From assembly GCF_005930355.1 (NCBI RefSeq), contig NZ_VDBO01000010.1, forward strand, positions 62,001 to 126,000: 64,000 bases of DNA. Direction: 5' to 3'. The stretch's first letter is position 1. Every line of letters starts with the position of its first letter. The stretch is from Paenibacillus sinopodophylli (GTDB taxonomy: Bacteria > Bacillota > Bacilli > Paenibacillales > Paenibacillaceae). The notes below the pieces were generated by a model. It was not told where the DNA came from. It did not search any database and worked only from the letters and a program-made list of their open reading frames with translations. The position numbers were made by a program, and so were the translations under genes. This document shows positions 26,122 to 35,281 of this stretch, piece after piece.

Positions 26122-29100
26122 TTAGAATAACCAGCTTGGGAACCATCGCAGTATATGCTCTACGTACCAGGTCTTCACCGTCATGCCGGAGAGAGCCGGA
26201 TAATACATGATGAACAATAGGACGGAGCCCGCCAGAAAAAGGTTTCGGACATGTTTAAAGCCAGGCTTCCGCTCTTCCATCACCTTCGATATATAGACTA
26301 AGCTCAGAATAATAAATGGCACCATCGCAAAATAGTGATAAAGGAATGTGAGCCGCGTTACGAGCATCCACGGCACGTATTGTGCCAGGAATGCGATCCA
26401 TATCGTATAGATTGCTTTGTCTTTTCGCTTAATACTTATCCATATGGTTGCTGTCATGGCGAATATGCCCGTCCACCATATAAGTGGATTGCCCATTGCT
26501 ACAATCGTCGATTTTAAGCCCGCAGCCATATTGTCACCCGAATAATACCATACCGGCCGCTTCATGAATGGCCACTCCCACCACGATGATGCAAATGGAT
26601 GAGTGGACACAAGTTGGCTATGGTAGCTGAACATATGCTTCTGATAATCAATCAGGCTCTTCAGCGTGTAACCATCGTCCATTACGGTCAGTACGGGTAT
26701 ATAGGACATCGCATAGATCGTAAGCGGCACTACAATATAGAATACGAGACACACGGCAAGCGTAATCACCGTGTAACGCGGAAAGACATTGACAATATGT
26801 TGAAGCTTCTCTGTGCTGAATGCTTCTAGCGCTTTCTTGCCGCCGCGCAGCACACGTTTTGCAGACGCATACTCCTTGTAACGATCGAATAAGGAAATGG
26901 CCAGCATAATGGCGAGACCTGCTCCACCATAGAGAACAATCCATTTCGAGGCGACGCCGATGCCGAAGAACAAGCCTGCGAGAAACAGAGGCAGCAGCGT
27001 TGCGCCAAGCTTAACTTTAAAGAAGCTGAGTGAAACATATTTGTGCATGAAATAAAACATCAGCATGATGAAAAACACGCCATAAACGTCTATCGTCGCT
27101 ATTCTCGTCTGCGTGAAATGCATGAAGTCAGCGGCAAATAATGCGGTGGCAAGTCCAGCATAGGTGCTGCTCTTGAATAGCCTTCTGGCGAATACATACA
27201 TAAGCGGCAGCATGGCAATGCCGAATAGCGTGCCGGCTATGCGCCAACCAAATGGATTAAGTCCGAACAGCTTAATGCCAATCGCGATAATGATTTTGCC
27301 CAGCGGCGGATGCGTATTCTCATAGGCTACAATATGCTCCATATGCTCATAAGCAGTCCTAGCATGATAAATCTCATCGAAGTAAGAGCCATTCATATAA
27401 GTCGCTTCATATTTCGCAAGCTTTTGCTCATCGAACAGAAGTGCTACCTCGCCACGGGTAGAACCTTTGGCAAGCTCATCATTAATGCCTATGATAGGCA
27501 GCGGCAGCGGGTTCCCTTTGCCGTAGATCGCAATCTCATGCATAGAGAAGCCTGCCTGCACAGTCGTGACCTTGATATATCTGGCCTGCAGGTCAGCTGG
27601 CTGGCTTTTCCACATAAATACGGCAACATGGCTGCTATCCACTTCCATGACATTGTCCCAGTCCGTTCCGTTCTGGCTAAATTCATATTTGAACTTGCCC
27701 GTGCCCACGCCACCAAAACTGTTAATTCGATCAAGCTGAACCACTTCTCCAAGATCAACATAGAAGCTTTGCCCCGCAGCCGGCTGCCATGCCGTTTGTG
27801 GACCTTTCATTTCTCCAAGTTGGAATAGAGCAACAATCGCATAAATAAGCGTAATGGCGCCCATCAGTATCCAATCCTTGCGTATATAACGATTCGAATC
27901 AGCCTTTACGCGTGATACGCTATCTGCTTTGAAGGCAGCTAAGGCTTCATTATCCGCTTTTTCAAGGTCGGTTGGCAGAAATGGCTCTATCGACCTTAGC
28001 CTTCCGCGTATATAAGTATCATATCCGATATAAAGCAAGTATAGCAGCAATCCGATATTTCCCAGCGAGCATAACAACACGATTCCGTCAAAAGGAACGT
28101 TCGTCGTAACGGCACTGTAATCGAGTACATAAGCGATGTTAATAAAGCTGGTTAACGTGAATCCTAAGAAAACCGTCAATATTCTCCGATCCAGCGTTTG
28201 AAGAAACGCGAACACCGCCAGCAGCAGAATAGGGAATATGTAGCGCTCATGCATTTTGGTAACGCCGATATAGACAACAGCAATTAGCACCATAGCGATG
28301 AAATACACGCGGCTTGATGCAGCGTCATCCCGCTTGCGCAGAGCGAAGAATGCAGCCAATGCAACAGCAGCAATCACAAAAATCATGCCCCATGTCTGGA
28401 ATGAAAACAGCAGCCAAATATCCGTTAACGGCTTCCAATTGTCATTGGTTAACATATAAAGATTGAATGCATTCAACGTCGCATATGGATAAGACGATAA
28501 GGTACCTTTGTAGAGGTTGATTAGACCCGATATCCCGCCGTTGCCCCAGAAGAAGGGAAGTGCCAGCACAACAAACGTTGCGAAGCCATAGGCTGCGCTT
28601 ACGGCAACCTTCTTCCAGTCCTTGCGACATATAAACCAAAGCAGAAGCACGGGCATAAAGATAAACGCCTGCGGCTTAATCAACGCTGCAATCGCGTACC
28701 ATATGGAAGCTCGTTCGATTTTGTTCTCTGCTAAGCCATGAATAGAAAGCACGAGTGCGAGCGTAAAGATGGCATCCACTTGTCCCCATACTGCCGAGTC
28801 CGTAATCACCGCGGGATTGAAGAGGTAGAGCACAGCCATTCCAAGAGAAATGGAATAGCCTGCTTTCTTCTTGCCTGCTTGAATAATGAAATAAGCAGCG
28901 GCAAGATCCGCTAATATCGCCGGAAACTTAAACAGCAGCAATGCGCCTTGCGAAGCACCATCTAAGGAAAACAGATCCTTTATTAAGCCCAGTATATAGA
29001 GAATATAAATATAGCCAGGCGGGTAATCTACAAACATATCGGTATGGTAAAAACCGGAAAGGCCCTGATTCACAGCTTGTTCGGCCCATGCCATAAACAA

Positions 29101-29925
29101 TGCGATATCATTGACATAGCCTTTATTCGTCAACGCAAGCCAAATTCGCAGTGCGAGGGCAATCGCGAACACGACTGCGAGAATAAGACCTTGCGAATGC
29201 GTCTTCTCATCCAGCCAACCTCTTTGCCGCACCAGCTTCTTATAAATGAAAACAAACAAAAGGCTGAATATCCCCGCTATCAACAGCAGCGAAAGCACCG
29301 AAACAGCCTCAGCTGGAGCATCGGCGGCTTGTCCCGTTTCAGTGGCGACAAGGCTGAAGACATCCACGCCGCCTGGGGCTTTAGAAACCTTCTCTACGCT
29401 GACATCGTCGAAATACGCCTTACCTGTATTAATGCTTCCGTATCCTCCAAGGCTTGCACCAAATATAATACTCTTCTGGTCTTTGCCTGACTTCGCATAA
29501 AAGTGGACATACGTCCATTTGCTATTCGTGTCCTTTATTTCAGGATAACCAACCGCTACACCATCCACGAAGAAATGAGCCCCAGTTGCATTTGCTCCGA
29601 TTTGCTCCGTCTTAATGTAACCTGAGAACTTATAGGTCGTATTCGGCTTCACCGAAATCGTCTGCGTCCACCGCGAATGATTAGCTTCTTTATTCTCAAT
29701 AACGGCGGAATAGGTACCTGTATGTGCTTCTTGGTTAGAAATCGAATAGAAGGTGATATGCTCTTCTTTTAAATATGCATCATGCTGCCAATCTACAGGC
29801 GTTTGATCTGTTACTTGTTCGAAACCTGCGTTTGTTAATAGATTGTTTGCGGCATACAAGGAAGCTGGCCAAAGAAGAGTCAGGAGAAGGATGGCGATCA
29901 GCGCGCGACTAAACTTATTTATCAT
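26122..29925 (-). CDS. Double GT-C membrane glycosyltransferase with carbohydrate-binding modules
   Basis: Protein of about 1267 residues. Order: signal-like span (to about 28), a CBM-like jelly roll of about 160 residues (LLTNAGFEQVTDQTPVDW to AYFDDVSVEKV), a span, a first polytopic GT-C module (GYVNDIALFMAWAEQ, YPPGYIYILYILG), a discoidin-like domain near 690-800 (FYVDLGEVVQLDRI, ARYIKVTT), then a second GT-C module of the PMT/GT39 type (GSYFDEIYHARTAYEH with the Asp-Glu pair, ENTHPPLGKIIIAIG). PMT enzymes use polyprenyl-phosphate sugars outside the membrane. The ATG at 29925 follows GAGGTG; a GTG at 29940 overlaps that site. The acceptor is unknown; secreted or surface protein is the family norm. 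Confidence 0.86.
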   Translation of the reverse strand: MINKFSRALIAILLLTLLWPASLYAANNLLTNAGFEQVTDQTPVDWQHDAYLKEEHITFYSISNQEAHTGTYSAVIENKEANHSRWTQTISVKPNTTYKFSGYIKTEQIGANATGAHFFVDGVAVGYPEIKDTNSKWTYVHFYAKSGKDQKSIIFGASLGGYGSINTGKAYFDDVSVEKVSKAPGGVDVFSLVATETGQAADAPAEAVSVLSLLLIAGIFSLLFVFIYKKLVRQRGWLDEKTHSQGLILAVVFAIALALRIWLALTNKGYVNDIALFMAWAEQAVNQGLSGFYHTDMFVDYPPGYIYILYILGLIKDLFSLDGASQGALLLFKFPAILADLAAAYFIIQAGKKKAGYSISLGMAVLYLFNPAVITDSAVWGQVDAIFTLALVLSIHGLAENKIERASIWYAIAALIKPQAFIFMPVLLLWFICRKDWKKVAVSAAYGFATFVVLALPFFWGNGGISGLINLYKGTLSSYPYATLNAFNLYMLTNDNWKPLTDIWLLFSFQTWGMIFVIAAVALAAFFALRKRDDAASSRVYFIAMVLIAVVYIGVTKMHERYIFPILLLAVFAFLQTLDRRILTVFLGFTLTSFINIAYVLDYSAVTTNVPFDGIVLLCSLGNIGLLLYLLYIGYDTYIRGRLRSIEPFLPTDLEKADNEALAAFKADSVSRVKADSNRYIRKDWILMGAITLIYAIVALFQLGEMKGPQTAWQPAAGQSFYVDLGEVVQLDRINSFGGVGTGKFKYEFSQNGTDWDNVMEVDSSHVAVFMWKSQPADLQARYIKVTTVQAGFSMHEIAIYGKGNPLPLPIIGINDELAKGSTRGEVALLFDEQKLAKYEATYMNGSYFDEIYHARTAYEHMEHIVAYENTHPPLGKIIIAIGIKLFGLNPFGWRIAGTLFGIAMLPLMYVFARRLFKSSTYAGLATALFAADFMHFTQTRIATIDVYGVFFIMLMFYFMHKYVSLSFFKVKLGATLLPLFLAGLFFGIGVASKWIVLYGGAGLAIMLAISLFDRYKEYASAKRVLRGGKKALEAFSTEKLQHIVNVFPRYTVITLAVCLVFYIVVPLTIYAMSYIPVLTVMDDGYTLKSLIDYQKHMFSYHSQLVSTHPFASSWWEWPFMKRPVWYYSGDNMAAGLKSTIVAMGNPLIWWTGIFAMTATIWISIKRKDKAIYTIWIAFLAQYVPWMLVTRLTFLYHYFAMVPFIILSLVYISKVMEERKPGFKHVRNLFLAGSVLLFIMYYPALSGMTVKTWYVEHILRWFPSWLF

Positions 29926-30251
29926 CGTTCTTTTACTCACCTCGAATTAGGTATAGGTATCTATATGAATGTCATTGAATTTCGGCGTAATCATAGTTTT
30001 CCACTGGATTTTTGAGGCCATAATGACATATTAACTCTAAAGGATTATATCTCCATGGTCAATGCTAATAACGAAAATTACGTCTGCCCCGGCAAGTGTC
30101 TTCCTTCTACTCTACTTTCTTCTCTTTCTGCCGCATTCCATTGAAAATCTATGCCCATTTACATCGTTCCAATAGGAGGGTGCCGTGGCTTAACGGGATC
30201 AAGGGAATACAATGAAATGGGTAACTAGATATAAGGGAGTGATGTTCCGCA
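29926..30251. other. Divergent intergenic region, no gene seen
   Basis: About 325 bases between divergent glycosyltransferase genes. AT-rich near the GT-C gene and pyrimidine-rich around 30100-30140. I found no convincing promoter pair, no RNA gene and no ORF with a ribosome site. Confidence 0.5.
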
Positions 30252-31379
30252 ATGGCAGATGTAGGGATTGTTATGCCTGTGTATACACAAGACAGCAAGC
30301 TATTTAGAAGAGCGATAAGATCCATCCTGAATCAGAAATACAGAAGCTTCAAATTGCTGATTGTAATTGACGGCGTTACGCCTAATGTTCTCCAAATCGC
30401 TAGATTCTACGCTCGCAGAGATAAGCGGGTTCGAGTCATTCCTAGAAAGCAGAACCAAGGTACAGCTACCGCTCTCAATATTGGGTTCGAAATTTTGCAA
30501 AGCCAGCCCAGAATCAAATATTTAACATGGGTATCTAGTGACAATTACTATTATCGCAATTTTGTTGGCGTGCTTCGGAATAAGCTGAAATCTTCTCCTC
30601 CGAATGTTGGGCTCGCATACGGAAGCTTCGGGCTTATCAGGAACGGCAAACGGCTGGATACGACAAAAACCTGGCTCATCTGGCAAGACCAGCCGAAAGA
30701 AAAGCTCGTTGACTTCTATTTCATCGGCTATTCGTTCATGTACAAAAAAGAATATGCAGCACAAATTGTCGGCTGGCAATATACACCTGTTGAGGATTAT
30801 GATTACTTCCTGCGACTAACCGAAATTTGCGATATCGTCTATGTGCCGAAGCTGCTGATGGATTTCATGCTGACAACGCCGCACAGCAACTCCATGCAAA
30901 TCGAGAATAACATTGAGAAGAAGCGGAATCGACGGTACATTATGTACCACATCATGCACCAAGCACGTTTGCGCCGGAATATTAGCCCTCTAGTAACCGT
31001 CATTGTATATGCATCAGAAGGCTCGGCAGCTTTCACACAAAATCTAGAGACATTATATGAATCGAATATTTCAAACTACAAAGTATCGCTTTATGACGTA
31101 ACCGCGGACCAATCCATCATTCCGATCATCGCTGACAATCCCGACTCCCGCACCCTATATTACTGGATACCAAGCGGAACGACTGAGCAAGTTATCGCTG
31201 AGGGCTTGAAGCAGGCTATTGATACTCCGTATTTCTTCCTCTATCGCACGGAGGAGCCTCTGCCGGATATCTATCACCTTGACAAAATGCTCTACAGCCT
31301 CCCGATTGCCAATTATAATCCAACATCACCACAGTTTCTCCAGCTGTATCATACTGGCTCGATTCTCCCTGCAACTTAG
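30252..31379 (+). CDS. GT2 glycosyltransferase
   Basis: Soluble GT-A fold glycosyltransferase of about 375 residues. The catalytic domain (about 1-230) opens VGIVMPVYTQDSKLFRRAIRSIL, has KLLIVIDGV, GTATALNIGFE and an SSDN motif in the place of the metal-binding DxD (YLTWVSSDNYYYRNFVG). The C-terminal about 130 residues look like a second, degenerate nucleotide-fold segment (SPLVTVIVYASEGSAAF). AAGGGAG lies 12 bases before the ATG. It is monocistronic with a long terminator downstream and sits between the lipid-sugar set and the UDP-FucNAc genes. Confidence 0.83.
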   Translation: MADVGIVMPVYTQDSKLFRRAIRSILNQKYRSFKLLIVIDGVTPNVLQIARFYARRDKRVRVIPRKQNQGTATALNIGFEILQSQPRIKYLTWVSSDNYYYRNFVGVLRNKLKSSPPNVGLAYGSFGLIRNGKRLDTTKTWLIWQDQPKEKLVDFYFIGYSFMYKKEYAAQIVGWQYTPVEDYDYFLRLTEICDIVYVPKLLMDFMLTTPHSNSMQIENNIEKKRNRRYIMYHIMHQARLRRNISPLVTVIVYASEGSAAFTQNLETLYESNISNYKVSLYDVTADQSIIPIIADNPDSRTLYYWIPSGTTEQVIAEGLKQAIDTPYFFLYRTEEPLPDIYHLDKMLYSLPIANYNPTSPQFLQLYHTGSILPAT

Positions 31380-31437
31380 GCTAGGTGCTTTCATGCGGTT
31401 ATCGCTGCGCGAACAAAATCATTCAATCAACTTCATA

Positions 31438-31492
31438 CAGAAACGAAACAGCCGAACTGGATACCTATCCTAGTTCGGCTGTTTCGTTTCTG
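31438..31492. terminator. Long bidirectional terminator
   Basis: A perfect 21-bp inverted repeat (31438-31458 with 31472-31492) with T-rich right arm and A-rich left arm, 58 bases after the GT2 stop. Confidence 0.82.
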
Positions 31493-31520
31493 TTTGCATC
31501 ATTCATGCCGCCTAACATAG

Positions 31521-31562
31521 AAAAAGACTGCCCCGCGAGGTCTTCGACCTGGCGGAACAGTC
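31521..31562 (-). terminator. Terminator of the capF operon
   Basis: On the minus strand a GC-rich hairpin (GACTG...CAGTC, AGGTC gaa GACCT in its core) is followed by TTTTTC, 13 bases after the stop of the basic-tailed glycosyltransferase. Confidence 0.8.
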
Positions 31563-31575
31563 CTGACTGTACCTA

Positions 31576-32658
31576 TTAAACCGTCGTATAAGCGGGCACA
31601 GGTGCCGGGCTCCCCAGAAAATCTTCCAATATTCGTTGCTTCATATACGGATCGTAGATAATATCACCGAACAGGGAATAGTAGCCGGCGTTGTTCGTCC
31701 ATACGTTCTGCATAGCATTGTTCTGCACTTCCTGTGCGAAGAAAAATGCCGTGTTCGCATCATGGCCATGATTAATATAGACCGGATATGGCATGATTTC
31801 ATGCTCGAGTTGAATAGCTCCCGTCCATATACCTGTCTCTGACGGCTGGAATATATTATGCCTCACGCCGTTTACATAATCGCTGACCTTATAGATCAAA
31901 CAGTTGAATGAGCTTGAGAAGTTGAAATACTGAGCCAGAATATCAGAAACCGAGTTGTAAATGTAGCCATTCTGACAGATCAGAACCTTCGTTTCCGGTC
32001 GCGGTCTGTAATTATACAGCATATCAATATAAGCCTTATGGTACATATCATCACTATACAGATGAAGCTCATACCAATACTTGTAGCCTTCCAATTGTCT
32101 AATAACCTCTGCTTCATATTCGCTGCTGGAAATAAATCGAATGTTAGGGGGAAGGGGCGGGTAAGCTAGCAATGCATTATCGATATAAGCTCTCGAGCTG
32201 TCATGATAGACGATATACGCTAGATAATGAGGATTGGTTTGGTTCAGTAAACTCTTCAGCGTGAAATTCATAAATACGTCTACTCTTTTATTAATCCATG
32301 CTTCTGTAAATTGCGTGTTGGCTTCAGGCAAGGTTAGCGCAGATACTGCTGCGGGCAATGTCTCTCGTACATTGAGGTTATTGAAAGGAATGTAGACAAT
32401 GACGCGCGTATTTCCTTCATGCAGCTGCTCCTGCGGCTCAGATGGCACTGCTCTTACCCGCCTTACCGTCCTTCTGCTCTTCACCTTTTTTTTGAGCTTC
32501 AATGATCTGGACTTTGTCGTTTTCTTGCCGAGCCCTTTAACTTTTCGTTTAGCAGATGCGCCGCGAATTACCTTCACCTTGCGCTTTGCAGCCATTTTTC
32601 GTTTCACAACCGTCTTGCCCTTGGCAACCGTTTTACGTTTTACCGTTTTTTTCTTCAT
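31576..32658 (-). CDS. Rhamnosyltransferase-like protein with Lys/Arg-rich N-terminal tail
   Basis: Protein of about 360 residues. The first about 70 residues are almost all Lys, Arg, Val, Thr and Ala (KKKTVKRKTVAK repeated in varied form). The rest resembles a GT-A-like transferase of the putative rhamnosyltransferase type: VFMNFTLKSLLNQTNPHYLAYIVY, then HLYSDDMYHKAYIDMLYNY with SDD as the likely metal motif. Gene overlap or shared transcript with capF is likely (17-base gap). I chose the ATG at 32658 behind GGGAG; a GTG at 32670 lies too close to AAGGAG. The basic tail is unusual and could bind an acidic glycan, spore coat or membrane. Confidence 0.72.
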   Translation of the reverse strand: MKKKTVKRKTVAKGKTVVKRKMAAKRKVKVIRGASAKRKVKGLGKKTTKSRSLKLKKKVKSRRTVRRVRAVPSEPQEQLHEGNTRVIVYIPFNNLNVRETLPAAVSALTLPEANTQFTEAWINKRVDVFMNFTLKSLLNQTNPHYLAYIVYHDSSRAYIDNALLAYPPLPPNIRFISSSEYEAEVIRQLEGYKYWYELHLYSDDMYHKAYIDMLYNYRPRPETKVLICQNGYIYNSVSDILAQYFNFSSSFNCLIYKVSDYVNGVRHNIFQPSETGIWTGAIQLEHEIMPYPVYINHGHDANTAFFFAQEVQNNAMQNVWTNNAGYYSLFGDIIYDPYMKQRILEDFLGSPAPVPAYTTV

Positions 32659-32675
32659 AAGCTCTCCCACTCCTT

Positions 32676-33785
32676 TTATACCTTGCTTGGGTACGTGTCA
32701 GGATGATTGGCGTCAAATATTTCATTGGCCCAGAATAATACAATTAAATCGCCGTCTGAGATGTTCTGTATCGCATGCGTATAGCCTGGCGGAATATCAA
32801 GAATCGCTATGGCTTCATCCGACAACGTATAAGAAAAAGACTCTTCCTCAAATATATTTCTGAACTTGACGATAGCCTTCCCTTTAATAACGCAAAACTT
32901 TTCTACCTTAGTATTGTGGTAATGATGGCCTCTCTCGACACCTTTCACAGTCGTTGAAACGAATAATTGACCTGCATATGGCGATTTGACTGTTTCAAAC
33001 AAGCTGCCTCTGTGGTCGTGGAAGGTTTGGAGCGGATATGCGAAATCTTGACGGTCCAGGTAGGACAAATACGTCGAGTACAGAAATCTAGTGAACGGGT
33101 CTGACAAATCCGGAAGTATCGAATTTTTGCGAATAGCTCTGAATGCATATATTTGGTCTGCCAAAGCTTGTAAGGTGACAGAAAAGGTAGGTGTAATGGT
33201 GAAATACACATTTTCGGTAGATTCGGACTTCTCAAGCAAGGCAATAAACCGCTTAATGACATGATCGATATAGGCAAGTTCTATCTGCTGATCAGGATTC
33301 GATATCGATATATCCATATCACGGGAAACATGATGGCAGAATGTCGCAACTACTGAATTGTACGCTGGCTTGCACCACTTGCCGAACAGATTCGGAAGCC
33401 TAAATATAAATATCGGTGCCGTAGTCTCTTCAGCATATCTGATCAATAGATCCTCTGCTTCCTTCTTGCTTCTTCCGTAAGGATTGTCAGAAGCAGCATG
33501 AATCGTTGATGCAAATACGATGCTTGGTCTGTTGTTCATTCGCTTCAACCCATCAACCATTTGCTTCATCAATTCTACGTTTCCATCGTAATCCTCTGTG
33601 CGCTCAGGCCGATTGATACCCGCCAAATGATAAATAAAATCGGCCTTTGACAGCTGCTGCTCCAGTTCTTCGCTGCTCGTGCTCCTGCTGCACATTAGAA
33701 TATTCACATGCGGAAGCTGCCTTAATCCTTCTATTAGATTTTTCCCAAGAAACCCGTTTGAACCTGTAACTAGAATATTTCGCAT
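32676..33785 (-). CDS. capF: CapF-type bifunctional UDP-sugar reductase/epimerase
   Basis: CapF/FnlB homologue of about 369 residues, second enzyme of the UDP-N-acetyl-L-fucosamine pathway. The N-terminal short-chain dehydrogenase domain (about 1-245) has GSNGFLGKN, FIYHLAGINRPE and the Tyr-Lys pair in NPYGRSKKEAE. The C-terminal cupin domain (about 250-369) has FHDHRGSLFE, GHHYHNTKVEKFCVI and IPPGYTHAIQN. This two-domain plan is specific to CapF. The other pathway genes, capG and capE, are divergent on the plus strand. It starts an operon with the basic-tailed transferase and has a sigma-K-like -10 upstream. Confidence 0.92.
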   Translation of the reverse strand: MRNILVTGSNGFLGKNLIEGLRQLPHVNILMCSRSTSSEELEQQLSKADFIYHLAGINRPERTEDYDGNVELMKQMVDGLKRMNNRPSIVFASTIHAASDNPYGRSKKEAEDLLIRYAEETTAPIFIFRLPNLFGKWCKPAYNSVVATFCHHVSRDMDISISNPDQQIELAYIDHVIKRFIALLEKSESTENVYFTITPTFSVTLQALADQIYAFRAIRKNSILPDLSDPFTRFLYSTYLSYLDRQDFAYPLQTFHDHRGSLFETVKSPYAGQLFVSTTVKGVERGHHYHNTKVEKFCVIKGKAIVKFRNIFEEESFSYTLSDEAIAILDIPPGYTHAIQNISDGDLIVLFWANEIFDANHPDTYPSKV

Positions 33786-34087
33786 AACATTCCCCTCTCC
33801 GCCATGTTTAACTCGAAAAATCCTCTGTCTAGTATATGTCGGTTTTCTGGCAATGCGAGTCTCCTTGCAAAATAAGGCTCATATCTTCTAGTCTATGAAC
33901 TAAATCTCTCTGTGCTGGATAAATGACCGACGCGGTTAACTATCCAATAGAATAATATAAAGTAATGTTCGCTCAAACCATAGACGTACAGCCACACTGC
34001 AGGAGGTGAGTTCTCATGTAGAATCTTGAGGATCAAATCGTTTAAAGGAGCTTATGGAAAATAAATGGTACCTGGAGGTGGTAATCG
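33786..34087. other. Divergent capF-capG control region
   Basis: About 300 bases between capF and capG. It holds the capF -10 candidate at 33830. On the plus side, AAAGGAG before an ATG at 34053 opens a frame of about 33 codons that overlaps the capG start; it could be a leader but has no other support. No RNA structure was recognised. Confidence 0.4.
33830..33838 (-). promoter_or_regulatory. Sigma-K/E-like -10 box before capF
   Basis: CATATACTA on the minus strand, an exact CATANNNTA, 44 bases before the capF ATG. No AC lies at the expected -35 distance, so the match is only half a promoter. Confidence 0.4.
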
Positions 34088-35215
34088 GTGAACAAATTGA
34101 AAGTGATGACGATCCTGGGCACAAGACCGGAGATCATTCGCTTAGCGTCAGTCATTAAAGCTTGTGATCAATACTTCGATCATGTTTTTGTGCATACGGG
34201 CCAAAACTGGGATCCGCAGCTCAATGACGTTTTCTTCGAAGATCTGCAACTTAGAAAGCCGGATTATTATTTGAGCGTAGTCGGCAAAAATTTGGGAGAA
34301 ACAATCGGCAATGTCATCGCGCATTCGTACACCATAATGCAACAGGTACAGCCAGATGCCGTACTTTTGCTCGGAGATACGAATAGCGCTTTAAGCGCAA
34401 TTGCGGCCAAACGGCTGAAGATTCCCATTTTTCATATGGAGGCAGGCAACCGCTGCTTTGATCAGAATGTGCCGGAGGAAACAAACCGCCGCATTGTCGA
34501 CCATATCAGTGATGTCAACTTGCCATATACGGAGCATAGCCGAAGGTATTTGCTTGCCGAGGGCGTTCGCAAGGAGCATATCTTTGTAACCGGCTCTCCG
34601 CTTCCCGAAGTGTTCGCAGAGTTCCAGCATGAAGTCGATAACCGGCCTATTCTAGCTCAGCTTGGCTTAGAGAAACAGAAATATATAGTGCTCAGCGCAC
34701 ATCGCGAGGAAAACTTGGATATTGATGAGCGCTTTATTTCATTAATTGAAGGCATCAACCACGTTGCAGAGGAGCTGCAGCTTCCTATCATCTACTCCGC
34801 GCATCCCAGGTCTCTCAAAAAATTGCAGGCTAAGCAGCTAGCTCTGCATCCTCTCGTGCACATTCATCAGCCATTCGGTTTCCTTGATTACAACCATCTT
34901 CAACAGCATGCATATTGTGTCCTTTCCGACAGCGGTACGCTCAGTGAGGAGTCCGCTATACTCGGCTTCCCCGGCGTTTTAATTCGCACAAGTACAGAGC
35001 GGCCTGAGGTGCTTGACAAAGGAACGGTCGTCATTGGCGGTGTATCCGGCAACGATATACTCGAATCCATTCAGCTCGCAGTCGGTATTTATTCGAATAA
35101 CACCCACGCAAATCCACCCGTTCCCGACTACCAAGACACGAATGTATCCATTAAGGTTGTCAAAATTATTCAGAGCTACACCAAAATTGTTAATAGAGTC
35201 ATCTGGAACAAATAG
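34088..35215 (+). CDS. capG: CapG/FnlC-type UDP-sugar 2-epimerase
   Basis: WecB-family 2-epimerase of about 375 residues, here most likely the third step of UDP-L-FucNAc synthesis (UDP-N-acetyl-L-pneumosamine to FucNAc, in the CapG/FnlC role) because capE and capF flank it. Family motifs are ILGTRPEIIRLASVIKA, VHTGQNWDPQLND, FHMEAGNRCFDQNVPEETNRR and VLSAHREENLD, then LSDSGTLSEES. The start is GTG, 7 bases after GGAGGTG. On sequence alone it could be a UDP-GlcNAc 2-epimerase; DPQLNDVFFEDL and context favour CapG. Confidence 0.88.
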   Translation: MNKLKVMTILGTRPEIIRLASVIKACDQYFDHVFVHTGQNWDPQLNDVFFEDLQLRKPDYYLSVVGKNLGETIGNVIAHSYTIMQQVQPDAVLLLGDTNSALSAIAAKRLKIPIFHMEAGNRCFDQNVPEETNRRIVDHISDVNLPYTEHSRRYLLAEGVRKEHIFVTGSPLPEVFAEFQHEVDNRPILAQLGLEKQKYIVLSAHREENLDIDERFISLIEGINHVAEELQLPIIYSAHPRSLKKLQAKQLALHPLVHIHQPFGFLDYNHLQQHAYCVLSDSGTLSEESAILGFPGVLIRTSTERPEVLDKGTVVIGGVSGNDILESIQLAVGIYSNNTHANPPVPDYQDTNVSIKVVKIIQSYTKIVNRVIWNK

Positions 35216-35281
35216 AAGCTTTAAGTAGATGAGCAATCACGCAGCACCCATCCAGTCATAAGTATCCAAGGAGGGTTACAC

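Noticed and set aside
34053..34154. Possible leader peptide frame before and across the capG start
   Set aside because: It has AAAGGAG before its ATG but overlaps capG in another frame with no attenuator structure; chance is as likely.
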